Shown one piece after another: positions 1-9,510 of a stretch of 64,000 nt of DNA. The notes under the pieces were generated by a model. The model did no database searches. It saw only the letters and a list, made by a program, of their open reading frames with translations, and was not told the origin of the DNA. A program made the position numbers and the translations under genes. The DNA lies in the NCBI RefSeq assembly GCF_000383915.1, contig NZ_KB912942.1, positions 1,586,561-1,650,560 of the forward strand. Direction: 5' to 3'. Each line of letters starts with the position of its first letter. Position 1 is the first letter of the stretch. The stretch comes from Amycolatopsis benzoatilytica AK 16/65 (GTDB taxonomy: Bacteria; Actinomycetota; Actinomycetes; Mycobacteriales; Pseudonocardiaceae).

Positions 1-1394
<1,394 letters not shown>

Positions 1395-1485
1395 TACGAA
1401 GATGTTGCGCATCCACTCTACGGTTCTGAAACACCACACCGGCTGTCACCGGATACCGGGTGGCGGGTGTGTGTTGTTTCGGAGT

Positions 1486-1604
1486 GTTTCGGTGGTTTTA
1501 GCGTCAGGGAAACGCCCGGTCCCATTCCGAACCCGGAAGCTAAGCCTGATTGCGCCGATGGTACTGCAACCGAAGGGTTGTGGGAGAGTAGGACACCGCC
1601 GAAC
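1486..1604 (+). rRNA. rrf: 5S ribosomal RNA
   Basis: This has the canonical actinobacterial 5S layout: it starts GTTTCGGTGG, contains CCCGGTCCCATTCCGAACCC in the loop B/C region, and ends with GGGAGAGTAGGACACCGCC pairing back to the start. Its length of about 119 nt is normal. It lies roughly 90 nt after the 23S end, so this is the tail of a standard 16S-23S-5S operon whose 16S lies outside the window. No tRNA gene follows. Confidence 0.97.
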
Positions 1605-1615
1605 TCAACCAACAG

Positions 1616-1670
1616 GCTGGGTCCCGGTCGAGAACCCCCAACAGGTTCTCCCGGGGCCCAGCTTTTTTTC
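1616..1670 (+). terminator. rRNA operon intrinsic terminator
   Basis: GCTGGGTCCCGG pairs with CCGGGGCCCAGC (one G-U) around an inner GAGAAC/GTTCTC stem, and is followed directly by a run of seven T. It is the classic terminator 12 nt after the 5S gene. Confidence 0.93.
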
Positions 1671-1782
1671 GCATCCACGAAACAGTGGCTGAGCAGGCAC
1701 AAGCCTGATTCAGAAGCCAACGACTGACCAGGTGCCGCCGTGCGGCGGGCACTGGACGGTACACGCATCCACGTGAATAAGC

Positions 1783-1815
1783 GAGGCCCGGCCCCAACTT
1801 GGGAGACCGGGCCTC
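1783..1815. terminator. Hairpin after nitroreductase gene
   Basis: GAGGCCCGG and CCGGGCCTC form a perfect 9-bp stem around a 15-nt loop. It lies about 65 bp beyond the stop codon of the minus-strand nitroreductase gene and downstream of the rRNA terminator. It has no T-run on either side, so it is a plausible but weak bidirectional terminator. Confidence 0.55.
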
Positions 1816-1880
1816 AGTCGTCTTGGGCAGTTAGCCGGGAACCGCTCACCGTCGTCATAGGGGAGTCGGCCGGGAACCGC

Positions 1881-2465
1881 TCACCACTGTCCGAAGTGGA
1901 CGGTCTCGGCGAGCGGCTTTCGCTTGCGGGTGGCCGGCGAGGCGCCTTCGGAGACCTTCGCGTCGGCGTCGTGCCCGATCGCGATCGCGCCGATCGGTAC
2001 GTGGCTCTCGGGTACGCCGAACTCGGTGCGCAGCTTGCCGAAGTCCTCCTCGCCGATGCCGAAGTACACCGCGCCGAGGCCCTCGTCTACGACCGTCTGG
2101 AGAATCAGCAGGACTGCCATTCCGGTGTCGATGTACCAGAACGGCACCGGCCAGTGTGCCTCGCTGCGGTCGGTCCAGCCCTTGTCCTTTTCGGCGTAGC
2201 GGTCCAGGTAGACGTCCTTGACCGCGAAGGGAATCACAACCACGGGCGCGTCCTTGGCGGTGTCGGACGTCCAGTACTGGACGGTGTCGGCGAACCGCTT
2301 CACGTCGTCGCCCTGCAGCACCAGGAACGCCTGGCCCTGCGAGAAGCCGGCGGATGGGCCGCGGAGAGCATTGCGCATAATGCGCTGGAGGCTTTCCTCG
2401 GACACCGATTCGTCGGTGAACTTCCGCACCATCCGCCTGCGCCGCACGACATCCTGGAACTCCAC
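1881..2465 (-). CDS. Nitroreductase family protein
   Basis: This 194-residue protein belongs to the FMN-dependent nitroreductase/NADH-dehydrogenase-like fold. The N-terminal RRRRMVRKFTDESVSEESL segment, GPSAGFSQGQAF and the C-terminal GLGAVYFGIG region are family hallmarks; together they build the flavin site in a homodimer. The length is typical. The ATG follows an AGGGGGT Shine-Dalgarno-like sequence. Such enzymes reduce nitro groups, quinones or flavins with NAD(P)H; the substrate cannot be read from sequence. It stands alone between the rRNA operon and the hydroxyproline regulon, and I see no evidence it belongs to either. Confidence 0.85.
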   Translation of the reverse strand: MEFQDVVRRRRMVRKFTDESVSEESLQRIMRNALRGPSAGFSQGQAFLVLQGDDVKRFADTVQYWTSDTAKDAPVVVIPFAVKDVYLDRYAEKDKGWTDRSEAHWPVPFWYIDTGMAVLLILQTVVDEGLGAVYFGIGEEDFGKLRTEFGVPESHVPIGAIAIGHDADAKVSEGASPATRKRKPLAETVHFGQW

Positions 2466-2796
2466 AGTGACCCCCTGTGTTCAGGTGTTTTCGGCGAGTG
2501 TATCTCGATCGGGTGGGGTGCCAACCCGTTCGCCAGGCAGTGCTCCGCTCCTGCGCCGGCCGGTGCTTCGCCGGCACCGATGATCGGGCGGCAGCAGCCG
2601 CGGCAGGTCGGGCGGTACCGGAGCTGCGCACCAGGCGGTCGTGACGCGGAAACCAGATCGCCAGATGGAAATACCCTGCCCGGCCGCTGTGGCGGAGCGG
2701 GGAAGGTCGGATTTTGTGAACGACGCGGCAACCGGGCACGGGCCGTGCCGTCGCCGCGGGGTGATGTGCCGGGGCTCGAGTGCGCGCCCGAACCTG
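2466..2796. other. Intergenic region, no gene seen
   Basis: These 331 bp separate two minus-strand genes (nitroreductase and GntR). Open frames crossing it are high-GC shadows without family features. It should contain the nitroreductase promoter, but I cannot identify a convincing -10/-35 pair and see no hairpin after the GntR gene. Confidence 0.5.
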
Positions 2797-3489
2797 CTAG
2801 CCCGCCTCGCCCGACTTCGCCGCCCAGATTCCCCGCACGTGCCCGATGTGCGCCCGCATCAACGCCTCGGCGCGGTCCGCGTCCCGGGCCTCGATCAGGT
2901 CCACCAGTACCGCGTGTTCGTGTGACGACGGGATCAGCTGGTCGTGTTCGGCGAGTGCCTTCAGCCCGTAGATCCGCGATCGCGCGCGCAGCGACTGGGC
3001 GATCTCCACCAGGTGCTCGTTCCCGGCGAGCCGCAGCAGCGTGGTGTGGAATTCCATGTCGATCGTGACGTGCGCGATGAAGTCGTGCTCGACGGCGGCG
3101 CGTTCGATGCCCTCGGCCAATTCGCGCAGCCGCTTCAGTGCGGCCGGGTCGGCTCCCCGTTCGGCGATCCGCCGGACGGTCGGGACTTCGATCAGGCTGC
3201 GGATCTCGGCGAAGTTGTCGAGTTCCTGGTCGCTCGGCTCGACGACCCGGAACCCCTTGTTGCGGATCGTCTCCACCAAGCCCTCTTTGACCAGGTCGAG
3301 CATCGCCTCGCGAACCGGGGTGGCGGACACGCCGAACTGTTCGCCCAGCGACGGCGCGGAGTACACCGTGCCAGGGCGCAGTTCGCCGGAAATTACTGCG
3401 CCGCGCAGGGTTTCGATGATCTCGTCGCGCATGTTCCGGCGTCCGCCGAAGGTGGGCAGGCCCGTCATCGCGCGGCCGTCCGCTGTCAT
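2797..3489 (-). CDS. GntR/FCD transcriptional regulator (hydroxyproline regulon, copy 1)
   Basis: This 230-residue protein has an N-terminal GntR winged helix-turn-helix (about residues 18-85, core FGVSATPVREAMLDLVKEG) and a C-terminal all-helical FCD ligand-binding domain (about 95-220), as in the FadR subfamily. An AAGGGGA ribosome-binding site precedes the ATG. It is divergent from the hydroxy-D-proline dehydrogenase operon, and a half-operator lies 74-85 bp upstream of its start. Its DNA-binding domain is almost identical to that of the second GntR gene at 17207 (RNKGFRV and SATPVREAMLDLV are shared), so the two probably read the same sites. It is most likely a repressor released by a hydroxyproline-derived ligand; the ligand is inferred from context. 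Confidence 0.88.
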   Translation of the reverse strand: MTADGRAMTGLPTFGGRRNMRDEIIETLRGAVISGELRPGTVYSAPSLGEQFGVSATPVREAMLDLVKEGLVETIRNKGFRVVEPSDQELDNFAEIRSLIEVPTVRRIAERGADPAALKRLRELAEGIERAAVEHDFIAHVTIDMEFHTTLLRLAGNEHLVEIAQSLRARSRIYGLKALAEHDQLIPSSHEHAVLVDLIEARDADRAEALMRAHIGHVRGIWAAKSGEAG

Positions 3490-3562
3490 TGTCGGTCCCC
3501 TTCAGCCGGTCTCGCCGGCGGTCGCGGTGTCGTTCGTCCTGCCCTGCGCGCGCCGCTCAGTA

Positions 3563-3574
3563 CAATGTTACCGG
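3563..3574. promoter_or_regulatory. Candidate GntR operator, half-site
   Basis: CAATGTTACCGG keeps the left arm CAATGT of the 13-bp palindrome seen at 6508 but has a degenerate right arm. It lies in the divergent region, on the side of the GntR gene, and could be its autoregulatory site. Confidence 0.4.
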
Positions 3575-3600
3575 CTGTTCGCGATGGCGCTCGGAAGCCC

Positions 3601-3628
3601 TTGCCCTATCAGTGCCATGTGACATACT
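3601..3628 (+). promoter_or_regulatory. Candidate promoter for a leaderless dehydrogenase mRNA
   Basis: TTGCCC (3601-3606) and CATACT (3623-3628) are 16 bp apart. The -10-like hexamer ends 7 nt before the ATG at 3636, the spacing expected for a leaderless transcript. No Shine-Dalgarno sequence is present. The -10 match is imperfect, so this is a proposal. Confidence 0.4.
3615..3627. promoter_or_regulatory. Candidate GntR operator
   Basis: CCATGTGACATAC contains the perfect core ATGTGACAT (3617-3625), matching the operators at 6508 and 11306. It overlaps the spacer and -10 of the proposed promoter and ends 8 bp before the ATG, an ideal place for a repressor to block transcription. Confidence 0.6.
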
Positions 3629-3635
3629 ACTGTGC

Positions 3636-4793
3636 ATGGCACTCAGCGACGTCGTCGTGATCGGCGGCGGCATGGTCGGCGCCGCGTGCGCGTATTCCTG
3701 CGCTCGGGCCGGATTGCGGGTCACCGTCGTGGAACGGGGCAGCCCGGGCAGTGGAACCACCTCCGCGTGCGAGGGCAACATCCTGTTGTCGGACAAGGAA
3801 CCTGGTCCCGAGCTGGACCTCGCTCTCTGGTCGTCCCGGCTGTGGCGGGAGCTGGCGGACCGGCACGGCGCGGACGCGTTCGAATACCAGGCCAAGGGCG
3901 GTGTCGTCGTCGCGACCACCGAAGCGTCCGCGGCCGGGTTGACCGGGCTGACGACCGGGCAACGCGCGTCCGGCGTGGAGGCGGTCGACGTGTCCGCGGC
4001 CGAGTTGCGCGAACTGGAACCGAACATCACGCCGGCCGCGGTCGGCGGGGCGTTTTACCCGCAAGACAGCCAGGTCCAGCCGATGCTCGCGGCGGCGCGG
4101 CTGCTGCAGCTCGTGCGGGCGCTGGGCGGACGGGTGCTGACCGGTGTGTCGGTGACCGGATTCCTCCGCGGGCCGGGCGACACGGTGCTGGGCGTGCGCA
4201 CCGATTCGGCCGGGGACGTGCCCGGCAAGCACGTCGTGAACGCGGCGGGAACGTGGAGCGGGCAGGTCGCGGAGCTGGCCGGCACGCCGGTTCCGATCCT
4301 GCCGCGCAAGGGGTTCATCCTGGTGACCGAGCCGCTGCCGCGGGTCGTGCGGCACAAGGTGTACACCGCCGAGTATGTCGCGAACGTGGCCAGCAGCGAC
4401 GAAGGACTGGAGACGTCAGTCGTCGTGGAGGGCACCCGGGCCGGCACGGTACTGATCGGAGCGAGCCGGGAACGCGTCGGGTTCGATCGGTCGTTTTCGC
4501 TGCCGGTGGTGCGCAAACTCGCCGCGCAGGCGATCGACGTGTTCCCGTTCCTGGAAGACGTCTCGCTGCTCCGCGCTTACCTCGGTTTCCGGCCGTACTG
4601 CCCGGATCACCTGCCCGTCATCGGGGCGGACCCGCGTGCGCCGGGGCTGTTCCACGCGACCGGCCACGAGGGGGCGGGAATCGGGCTGTCCCCGGCGACG
4701 GGGGAGCTGATCGCACAGCTGATCACCGGGGCGAGCCCGGAGATCGACCCGGCGCCGTTCCGTCCGCATCGGTTCGAGGAGGCAGCGGCATGA
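3636..4793 (+). CDS. DadA-like FAD oxidoreductase, hydroxy-D-proline dehydrogenase catalytic subunit
   Basis: This 385-residue protein is a DAO-fold flavoprotein. The N-terminal dinucleotide motif VVIGGGMVGAACAY (about residues 5-18) binds FAD, and the C-terminal HATGHEGAGIGLSPATGE segment is the typical flavin-contacting end of DadA/glycine-oxidase relatives. In the heteromeric D-hydroxyproline dehydrogenases this subunit oxidises cis-4-hydroxy-D-proline to 1-pyrroline-4-hydroxy-2-carboxylate. The frame is open far upstream, but this ATG starts directly before the FAD motif and sits 7 nt after a -10-like element. The next gene overlaps it by ATGA. Substrate assignment rests on the neighbouring epimerase and deaminase. 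Confidence 0.85.
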   Translation: MALSDVVVIGGGMVGAACAYSCARAGLRVTVVERGSPGSGTTSACEGNILLSDKEPGPELDLALWSSRLWRELADRHGADAFEYQAKGGVVVATTEASAAGLTGLTTGQRASGVEAVDVSAAELRELEPNITPAAVGGAFYPQDSQVQPMLAAARLLQLVRALGGRVLTGVSVTGFLRGPGDTVLGVRTDSAGDVPGKHVVNAAGTWSGQVAELAGTPVPILPRKGFILVTEPLPRVVRHKVYTAEYVANVASSDEGLETSVVVEGTRAGTVLIGASRERVGFDRSFSLPVVRKLAAQAIDVFPFLEDVSLLRAYLGFRPYCPDHLPVIGADPRAPGLFHATGHEGAGIGLSPATGELIAQLITGASPEIDPAPFRPHRFEEAAA

Positions 4794-5062
4794 GCGTGCA
4801 GTTCCAGTTCGACGGCGAGGCGGTGACCGCTGAGCCTGGCCAGAGCGTCGGCGCCGCGCTGATCGCCGCCGGCCGTCGTTCGTGGCGCACGACGCGGCGG
4901 AGCGGGGAGCCGCGCGGGGTGTTCTGCGGCATCGGGATTTGCTTCGACTGCCTCGTCACCGTTAACGGGGAGCCGAACCGGCGGGCCTGTCTCACCGAGG
5001 CGCGCGCCGGTGACGTGGTCACACCTCAAGAAGGAGCTGGTCGTGCCGACCTCGCCTGCTGA
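4790..5062 (+). CDS. Small (2Fe-2S) ferredoxin-like subunit of hydroxyproline dehydrogenase
   Basis: This 90-residue protein has a plant-type 2Fe-2S domain. Cys46, Cys51 and Cys54 (FCGIGICFDC) plus Cys67 give the CX4CX2CX12C ligand pattern. It corresponds to the small iron-sulfur subunit of heteromeric opine/D-hydroxyproline dehydrogenases, passing electrons between the two flavoprotein subunits. Its ATG overlaps the stop of the upstream gene (ATGA), and its own end overlaps the start of the next gene by 20 nt. Stoichiometric translation of a three-subunit complex is therefore likely. Confidence 0.87.
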   Translation: MSVQFQFDGEAVTAEPGQSVGAALIAAGRRSWRTTRRSGEPRGVFCGIGICFDCLVTVNGEPNRRACLTEARAGDVVTPQEGAGRADLAC

Positions 5063-6443
5063 ACTTCGCTACGACGTCGTCGTGCTCGGCGCGGGCCCGG
5101 CAGGCCTCGCCGCGGCGGCGAGCGCGTCCCGGGCGGGGGCGCGGGTCGCGTTGCTCGACTCGGCGGCCCGGCCGGGCGGGCAGTACTGGCGGAACCGCGG
5201 TGGTGCCGACACCGGAAAGCTGCCTCACGACTGGTCCGTTTTCCTCGCGCTGCAAGAGGAAATCCGCGGCCAGGTCGACCAGTTCCCGGGGCATTCGGTC
5301 TGGCGGGCCGAGCCGGGTGTCTTGCGTGCGACCAGCGAGGGGACCGAACGGACCTTCCGCGCGGCGGCGCTGATCGTCGCGACTGGTGCCTACGATCGGC
5401 AGATTCCGTTCCCGGGCTGGACGCTTCCCGGCGTGTTCACCGCGGGCGGCGTGCAGGCGCTGCTCAAGGGGCACGGGGTAGTCGCCGGGCGGCGCATCGC
5501 GGTGGCCGGGACCGGGCCGTTCCTGCTCGCGGTCGCGGCGGGGCTGGCGGAGACCGGCGCGGACGTCGTCGGCGTGTACGAGGCGGGGCATCCGGGCGGA
5601 TTCGCGCGGTTCCCCGGTGCACTCGCCCGCAATGCCGCGAAACTCACCGAAGGCGCGGGGTTCCTGGCGACCCTGGCGAAACACCGCATCCCGTACCACT
5701 GGCGCACGGCGGTCGTCGCGGCGCATGGAGAAGGAGAACTCCAGCACGTCACCACTGCCAAGCTGACAAACGACTGGCAGGTCATTCCCGGCACCGAGTC
5801 CGAAATGGACTGTGACACGCTCGCCGTCGGCTACGGGTTCACCCCACAGCTGGAGATTCCGCTGCAGCTGGGTTGCGAAACCCGGCTGGATGTCGACGGC
5901 AGTCTGGTCGCGGTCGCGGATGCACGTCAGCGAAGCACGACGGAGCGGGTCTACCTGGCCGGGGAAGTATGCGGAGTCGGGGGCGCGGCAGCCTCGGTGG
6001 CGGAGGGTCATCTCGCCGGTCTCGCCGCGGCGGAAGACGTCCTGGGCCGGGCACCGGAGCCGCAGCGGTTGCGGAGCCTGCTGCGGCAGCGCCGGGCGTT
6101 GCGGTCGTTCGCGCGCGCGATGCACTCGACCTTCCCCGTTCCGGCGGGCTGGACCGGCTGGATGACGCCGGACACGACGGTTTGCCGCTGCGAGGAAGTC
6201 GACGCCCGGACCGTCGACGCCGCGATCGCCGACCTCGGCGCGGCCGATCCGCGTGCGGTGAAGCTCTTCGCCCGGCCCGGGATGGGGCTGTGCCAGGGGC
6301 GAGTGTGCGGGTACGCGACGGCCTGCTTGGTCGCCGCACGTGCCGGCCGCGCACCGACGGAGAACGATCTGCGCTCGGTCGCCGCTCGTCCGATCGCCAG
6401 CCCGGTCACGCTCGGCATGATCGCCGCCGGGCGGGACGCTTGA
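5043..6443 (+). CDS. FAD/NAD(P)-binding oxidoreductase with BFD-type 2Fe-2S domain, dehydrogenase subunit
   Basis: This 466-residue protein has two Rossmann folds: VVVLGAGPAGLAAAA near the N-terminus for FAD, and RIAVAGTGPFLLAVA in the middle. A C-terminal BFD-like cluster domain has CRCEE followed by a second pair in GLCQGRVC. This is the large HcnB-like subunit of opine/D-hydroxyproline dehydrogenases. The longer frame has an ATG at 5010, but GTG 5043 is preceded by AAGGAG at 5031-5036 with ideal spacing, so I chose GTG. It completes the dehydrogenase operon; the following 134 bp carry the next operator and promoter. Confidence 0.86.
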   Translation: MPTSPAELRYDVVVLGAGPAGLAAAASASRAGARVALLDSAARPGGQYWRNRGGADTGKLPHDWSVFLALQEEIRGQVDQFPGHSVWRAEPGVLRATSEGTERTFRAAALIVATGAYDRQIPFPGWTLPGVFTAGGVQALLKGHGVVAGRRIAVAGTGPFLLAVAAGLAETGADVVGVYEAGHPGGFARFPGALARNAAKLTEGAGFLATLAKHRIPYHWRTAVVAAHGEGELQHVTTAKLTNDWQVIPGTESEMDCDTLAVGYGFTPQLEIPLQLGCETRLDVDGSLVAVADARQRSTTERVYLAGEVCGVGGAAASVAEGHLAGLAAAEDVLGRAPEPQRLRSLLRQRRALRSFARAMHSTFPVPAGWTGWMTPDTTVCRCEEVDARTVDAAIADLGAADPRAVKLFARPGMGLCQGRVCGYATACLVAARAGRAPTENDLRSVAARPIASPVTLGMIAAGRDA

Positions 6444-6507
6444 CCCGCTCGTGAACCCTGGCTGGCGCGCGACCGTCAGCCCCGGCGATCGAAGCACCAG
6501 CTCTGTA

Positions 6508-6520
6508 CAATGTCACATTG
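6508..6520. promoter_or_regulatory. Candidate GntR operator, perfect palindrome
   Basis: CAATGTCACATTG is a perfect 13-bp inverted repeat about a central C, embedded in an A/T-rich patch (TGTACA before, CATATG after) that should hold the promoter. It lies 58-70 bp upstream of the deaminase ATG. It is the best copy of the motif also found at 3615 and 11306. Confidence 0.65.
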
Positions 6521-6577
6521 CATATGGCATCCTGAGGGCGCTGCCAGTGCGGGCAGATACGCGAACTTGGAGGACAG

Positions 6578-7486
6578 ATGACGACTCGACAGTCGCCGTG
6601 GCACGGCGTCCTGGTGGCGACCGCGCTGCCGTTGCGAGACCGCGGCGCCGCGACGCTGGAGATCGACTTCGACGGTTTCGCCGACCACGTGAAGTGGCTG
6701 GCGGACAACGGGTGTGACGGCGCCACGCCGAACGGCTCGCTGGGCGAGTACCACAACCTCACCGTCGAGGAGCGCGCCCGCGTCGTCACTACCGCGATCG
6801 AGGCCGCGCCGGAAGGCTTCACGGTGATGCCCGGCGTCGCGGCCTACGGCGCGGACGAGGCGACCCGCTGGGCCGCGCAGGCCGCCGAAGCCGGTGCGCC
6901 CGCGGTGATGCTCTTGCCGCCGAACGCCTACCGGGCCGACCGGCGTGCGGTGGTCGCGCACTACCGGCAGGTCGCCCAGGTCGGCGTGCCGGTCGTCGCC
7001 TACAACAACCCGCACGACACCAAGGTCGACCTGACCCCGGATCTGCTGGCCGAGCTCTACCAGGAGGGCCTGATCCAGGGCGTCAAGGAGTTCACCGGCG
7101 ACGTCCGGCGCTACTACCAGATCCAGGAACTCGCACCCGGCCTCGACGTGCTGGCCGGCACCGACGACCTGGCGTTCGAGTTCGCCGTCGCCGGCTCGCC
7201 TGGCTGGATCTCCGGCTACCCGAACGCGCTGCCGAAGTCCTCGCTGCAGCTGTGGCGCAGCGCCGCCGACGGCGATCTGGCCACCGCGCTGCCGCTGTAC
7301 CGGTCGCTGCACCCGTTGCTGCGCTGGGATTCCAAGACCGAGTTCGTGCAGGCGATCAAGCTCAGCATGGACGTGGTCGGCCGCTACGGCGGGCCGTGCC
7401 GTCCGCCGCGCGTGCCGCTGACCGCGGAGCAGGAGGCCCAGGTGCGCAAGGACACCGAGCGCGTCGTGGCCGAGGGCCTGGCCTGA
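6578..7486 (+). CDS. DapA-family 1-pyrroline-4-hydroxy-2-carboxylate deaminase (predicted)
   Basis: This 302-residue TIM-barrel protein belongs to the dihydrodipicolinate synthase/N-acetylneuraminate lyase family. It shows the YNNP motif with the catalytic tyrosine, the Schiff-base lysine in GVKEFTGD, and NGSLGEY replacing the usual GTTGE loop. In hydroxyproline catabolism the family member deaminates and dehydrates the dehydrogenase product to 2-oxoglutarate semialdehyde. GGAGGA lies 3 nt before the ATG. It is the first gene of an operon with the epimerase, OCD-like reductase and aldehyde dehydrogenase, which supports this over lysine biosynthesis. Confidence 0.85.
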   Translation: MTTRQSPWHGVLVATALPLRDRGAATLEIDFDGFADHVKWLADNGCDGATPNGSLGEYHNLTVEERARVVTTAIEAAPEGFTVMPGVAAYGADEATRWAAQAAEAGAPAVMLLPPNAYRADRRAVVAHYRQVAQVGVPVVAYNNPHDTKVDLTPDLLAELYQEGLIQGVKEFTGDVRRYYQIQELAPGLDVLAGTDDLAFEFAVAGSPGWISGYPNALPKSSLQLWRSAADGDLATALPLYRSLHPLLRWDSKTEFVQAIKLSMDVVGRYGGPCRPPRVPLTAEQEAQVRKDTERVVAEGLA

Positions 7487-7487
7487 C

Positions 7488-8489
7488 ATGCGGAGCAAGC
7501 GGGTCTTCCACGCGGTCGACTCCCACACCGAGGGGATGCCGACCCGGGTCGTGACCGGCGGCGTCGGGACGATCCCCGGTGCCACCATGTTCGACCGTCG
7601 CCGCTACTTCATGGCGAACCTGGACCACATCCGGCAGCTGCTGATGAACGAGCCGCGCGGGCATTCCGCGATGAGCGGCGCGATCCTGCAACCGCCGACC
7701 CGGCCGGACGCCGACTACGGCGTGCTCTACATCGAGGTGTCCGGCTGCCTGCCGATGTGCGGGCACGGCACCATCGGCGTGGCGACCGTGCTGGTCGAGA
7801 CCGGAATGGTCGAGGTCGTCGAGCCGGTCACCACGATCTGGCTGGACACCCCGGCCGGGCTGGTGGTGGCCGAGGTGGCGGTCGAGGACGGGGTGGCGAA
7901 GAACGTCACGCTGACCAATGTGCCGTCGTTCGCGCTCGGGCTGGACCGGACCGTCGAGGTGCCCGGATGGGGCAGCGTCGGCTACGACCTGGCGTTCGGC
8001 GGGAACTTCTACGCGATCGTCGAGACCGAAAAGCTCGGCATCGCGTTCGACCGGGCCAACAAAACGCAGCTGCTCGACGCCGGGCTGGCGATCATGGCCG
8101 CGATCAACGAGCAGGACCGGCCGGTGCACCCGGGCAACCCGGAAATCGCCGGATGCCACCACGTGTACCTGCAGGCGCCCGGCTCCACCGCGGCGCACTC
8201 CCGGCACGCGATGGCGATCCACCCCGGCTGGTTCGACCGGTCGCCGTGCGGAACCGGGACCAGTGCGCGGATGGCGCAGCTGCACGCGCGCGGCGAGCTG
8301 GCGCTGAACACGGACTTCGTGAACGAGTCGTTCATCGGCACCCGGTTCGTCGGGCGGCTGATCGGCGAGGGCGAGCTGGCCGGGCTGACCACCGTCACGC
8401 CCACCGTGACCGGGCGTGCCTGGATCACCGGCACCGCGCAGTACCTGCTCGACCCGGAGGACCCGTTCCCGGCCGGTTTCGAGCTGTGA
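7488..8489 (+). CDS. Proline-racemase family protein, predicted 4-hydroxyproline 2-epimerase
   Basis: This 333-residue protein carries both catalytic cysteines of the family: Cys91 in MCGHGTIG and Cys254 in DRSPCGTGTSA. The Cys/Cys pair supports two-base racemisation or epimerisation rather than the Cys/Thr-type dehydration known for trans-3-hydroxyproline dehydratases. Position next to the deaminase and dehydrogenase genes points to conversion of trans-4-hydroxy-L-proline into cis-4-hydroxy-D-proline. Its ATG begins one base after the upstream stop codon. The downstream gap is 70 bp and contains a strong hairpin, unusual in this tightly packed operon. Confidence 0.86.
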   Translation: MRSKRVFHAVDSHTEGMPTRVVTGGVGTIPGATMFDRRRYFMANLDHIRQLLMNEPRGHSAMSGAILQPPTRPDADYGVLYIEVSGCLPMCGHGTIGVATVLVETGMVEVVEPVTTIWLDTPAGLVVAEVAVEDGVAKNVTLTNVPSFALGLDRTVEVPGWGSVGYDLAFGGNFYAIVETEKLGIAFDRANKTQLLDAGLAIMAAINEQDRPVHPGNPEIAGCHHVYLQAPGSTAAHSRHAMAIHPGWFDRSPCGTGTSARMAQLHARGELALNTDFVNESFIGTRFVGRLIGEGELAGLTTVTPTVTGRAWITGTAQYLLDPEDPFPAGFEL

Positions 8490-8493
8490 GACC

Positions 8494-8524
8494 GGAGCCG
8501 GGCGGCCGCCGTCCGCCCGGCTCC
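8494..8524 (+). other. Strong intercistronic hairpin
   Basis: GGAGCCGGGCGG (8494-8505) and CCGCCCGGCTCC (8513-8524) form a perfect 12-bp GC stem with a 7-nt loop, between the epimerase stop codon and the next ribosome-binding site. There is no T-run. It may stabilise the upstream mRNA or reduce read-through inside the operon. Confidence 0.7.
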
Positions 8525-8559
8525 GCCGGATGTTTCCCCGATCCCCGCGGAGGGTGCCT

Positions 8560-9510
8560 GTGACGACCGTCGAGTTCGTGTCCGCCAAGGACATCGCCGA
8601 GACACTCAGCCCGGCCGGCGCGGTCGCCGCGCTCGAAGACGCGCTCCGTGCCGGGTTCGATCCGGCGGCCGACTTCCGCCGCGGCATTCTCGACGTCGCG
8701 GCCGGGCAGCTCTTGGTCATGCCGGCGCAGTCGCCGAGCGGGTGCGGGGTGAAGATCGCGAGCGTCGCGCCGGGCAATCCGGAACGAGGGCTGCCGCGGA
8801 TCCAGGCGGTGTACGTCCTGTTCGACGGCGAGACACTCACGCCGCGCGCGTTGCTCGACGGGACCGCGTTGACCACCTTGCGTACGCCGGCGGTCTCGAT
8901 CACCGCGGTCAAGCCGATCCTGCTGCAACGGACGGAACCCTTGCACGTCACCGTTTTCGGTGCCGGTCCGCAGGGGGCCGGACATGTCGCGACCATCGCG
9001 GACGTCCTGCGCCGGCCGTTCGCCTCGGTCACTCACGTCGTCCGGTCGCCTGAGGCGGTCACCGAAGAGCTGCACCCGCAGGCGCGGGTCGTCGCGGCCG
9101 GCTCGGCGGCGGCGGAGGACGCGGTGCGGCGGGCGCACGTGGTCGTCTGCGCCACCGGCTCCGCTGAACCGGTCTTCGATTCCGCGATGACCCGGCCCGG
9201 GGTCGTCGTACTTGCAGTGGGTTCGCACGAGCCCGACCGGCGCGAGGTGGACGCCGCGTTCCTCGGCCGCGCGCAGGTCGTGGTCGAGGACCGGGCCACG
9301 GCGGTCCGGGAAAGCGGGGACGTCGTCTTGGCGATCGCCGAAGGCGCGTTGAGCGAGGACGACCTGATCCCGATGGCCGACGTCGTAACCGGCCGGACCC
9401 AGCTGTCCGGACCGGTGCTGTTCAAGAGCTCCGGGATGTCCTGGGAAGACGTGGTGGTCGCCCAGGCCGTCGCGGACCGGCTCCAGCCCCCTTCCGAAAG
9501 GCAGCCATGA
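8560..9510 (+). CDS. Ornithine cyclodeaminase/mu-crystallin family, predicted 1-pyrroline-2-carboxylate reductase
   Basis: This 316-residue protein shows the family segments LTTLRTPAVS and the Rossmann loop VFGAGPQGAGHV, which binds NAD(P)H. Family members in 3-hydroxyproline pathways reduce 1-pyrroline-2-carboxylate to L-proline, and the aconitase X genes at 17878-19522 would supply exactly that substrate. True ornithine cyclodeaminase and alanine dehydrogenase are alternatives. GTG 8560 was chosen because GGAGG ends 6 nt before it; GTG 8554 would be too close. The stop overlaps the next ATG. Confidence 0.8.
   Translation: MTTVEFVSAKDIAETLSPAGAVAALEDALRAGFDPAADFRRGILDVAAGQLLVMPAQSPSGCGVKIASVAPGNPERGLPRIQAVYVLFDGETLTPRALLDGTALTTLRTPAVSITAVKPILLQRTEPLHVTVFGAGPQGAGHVATIADVLRRPFASVTHVVRSPEAVTEELHPQARVVAAGSAAAEDAVRRAHVVVCATGSAEPVFDSAMTRPGVVVLAVGSHEPDRREVDAAFLGRAQVVVEDRATAVRESGDVVLAIAEGALSEDDLIPMADVVTGRTQLSGPVLFKSSGMSWEDVVVAQAVADRLQPPSERQP

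Noticed and set aside
2300..2731. A 143-codon frame between nitroreductase and GntR genes
   Set aside because: It overlaps the nitroreductase N-terminus in another frame and shows arginine/proline-rich shadow composition.
6578..7486. DapA-family gene as lysine-biosynthetic dihydrodipicolinate synthase
   Set aside because: The GTTGE loop is replaced by GSLGE, and the neighbours are hydroxyproline epimerase and semialdehyde dehydrogenase genes.
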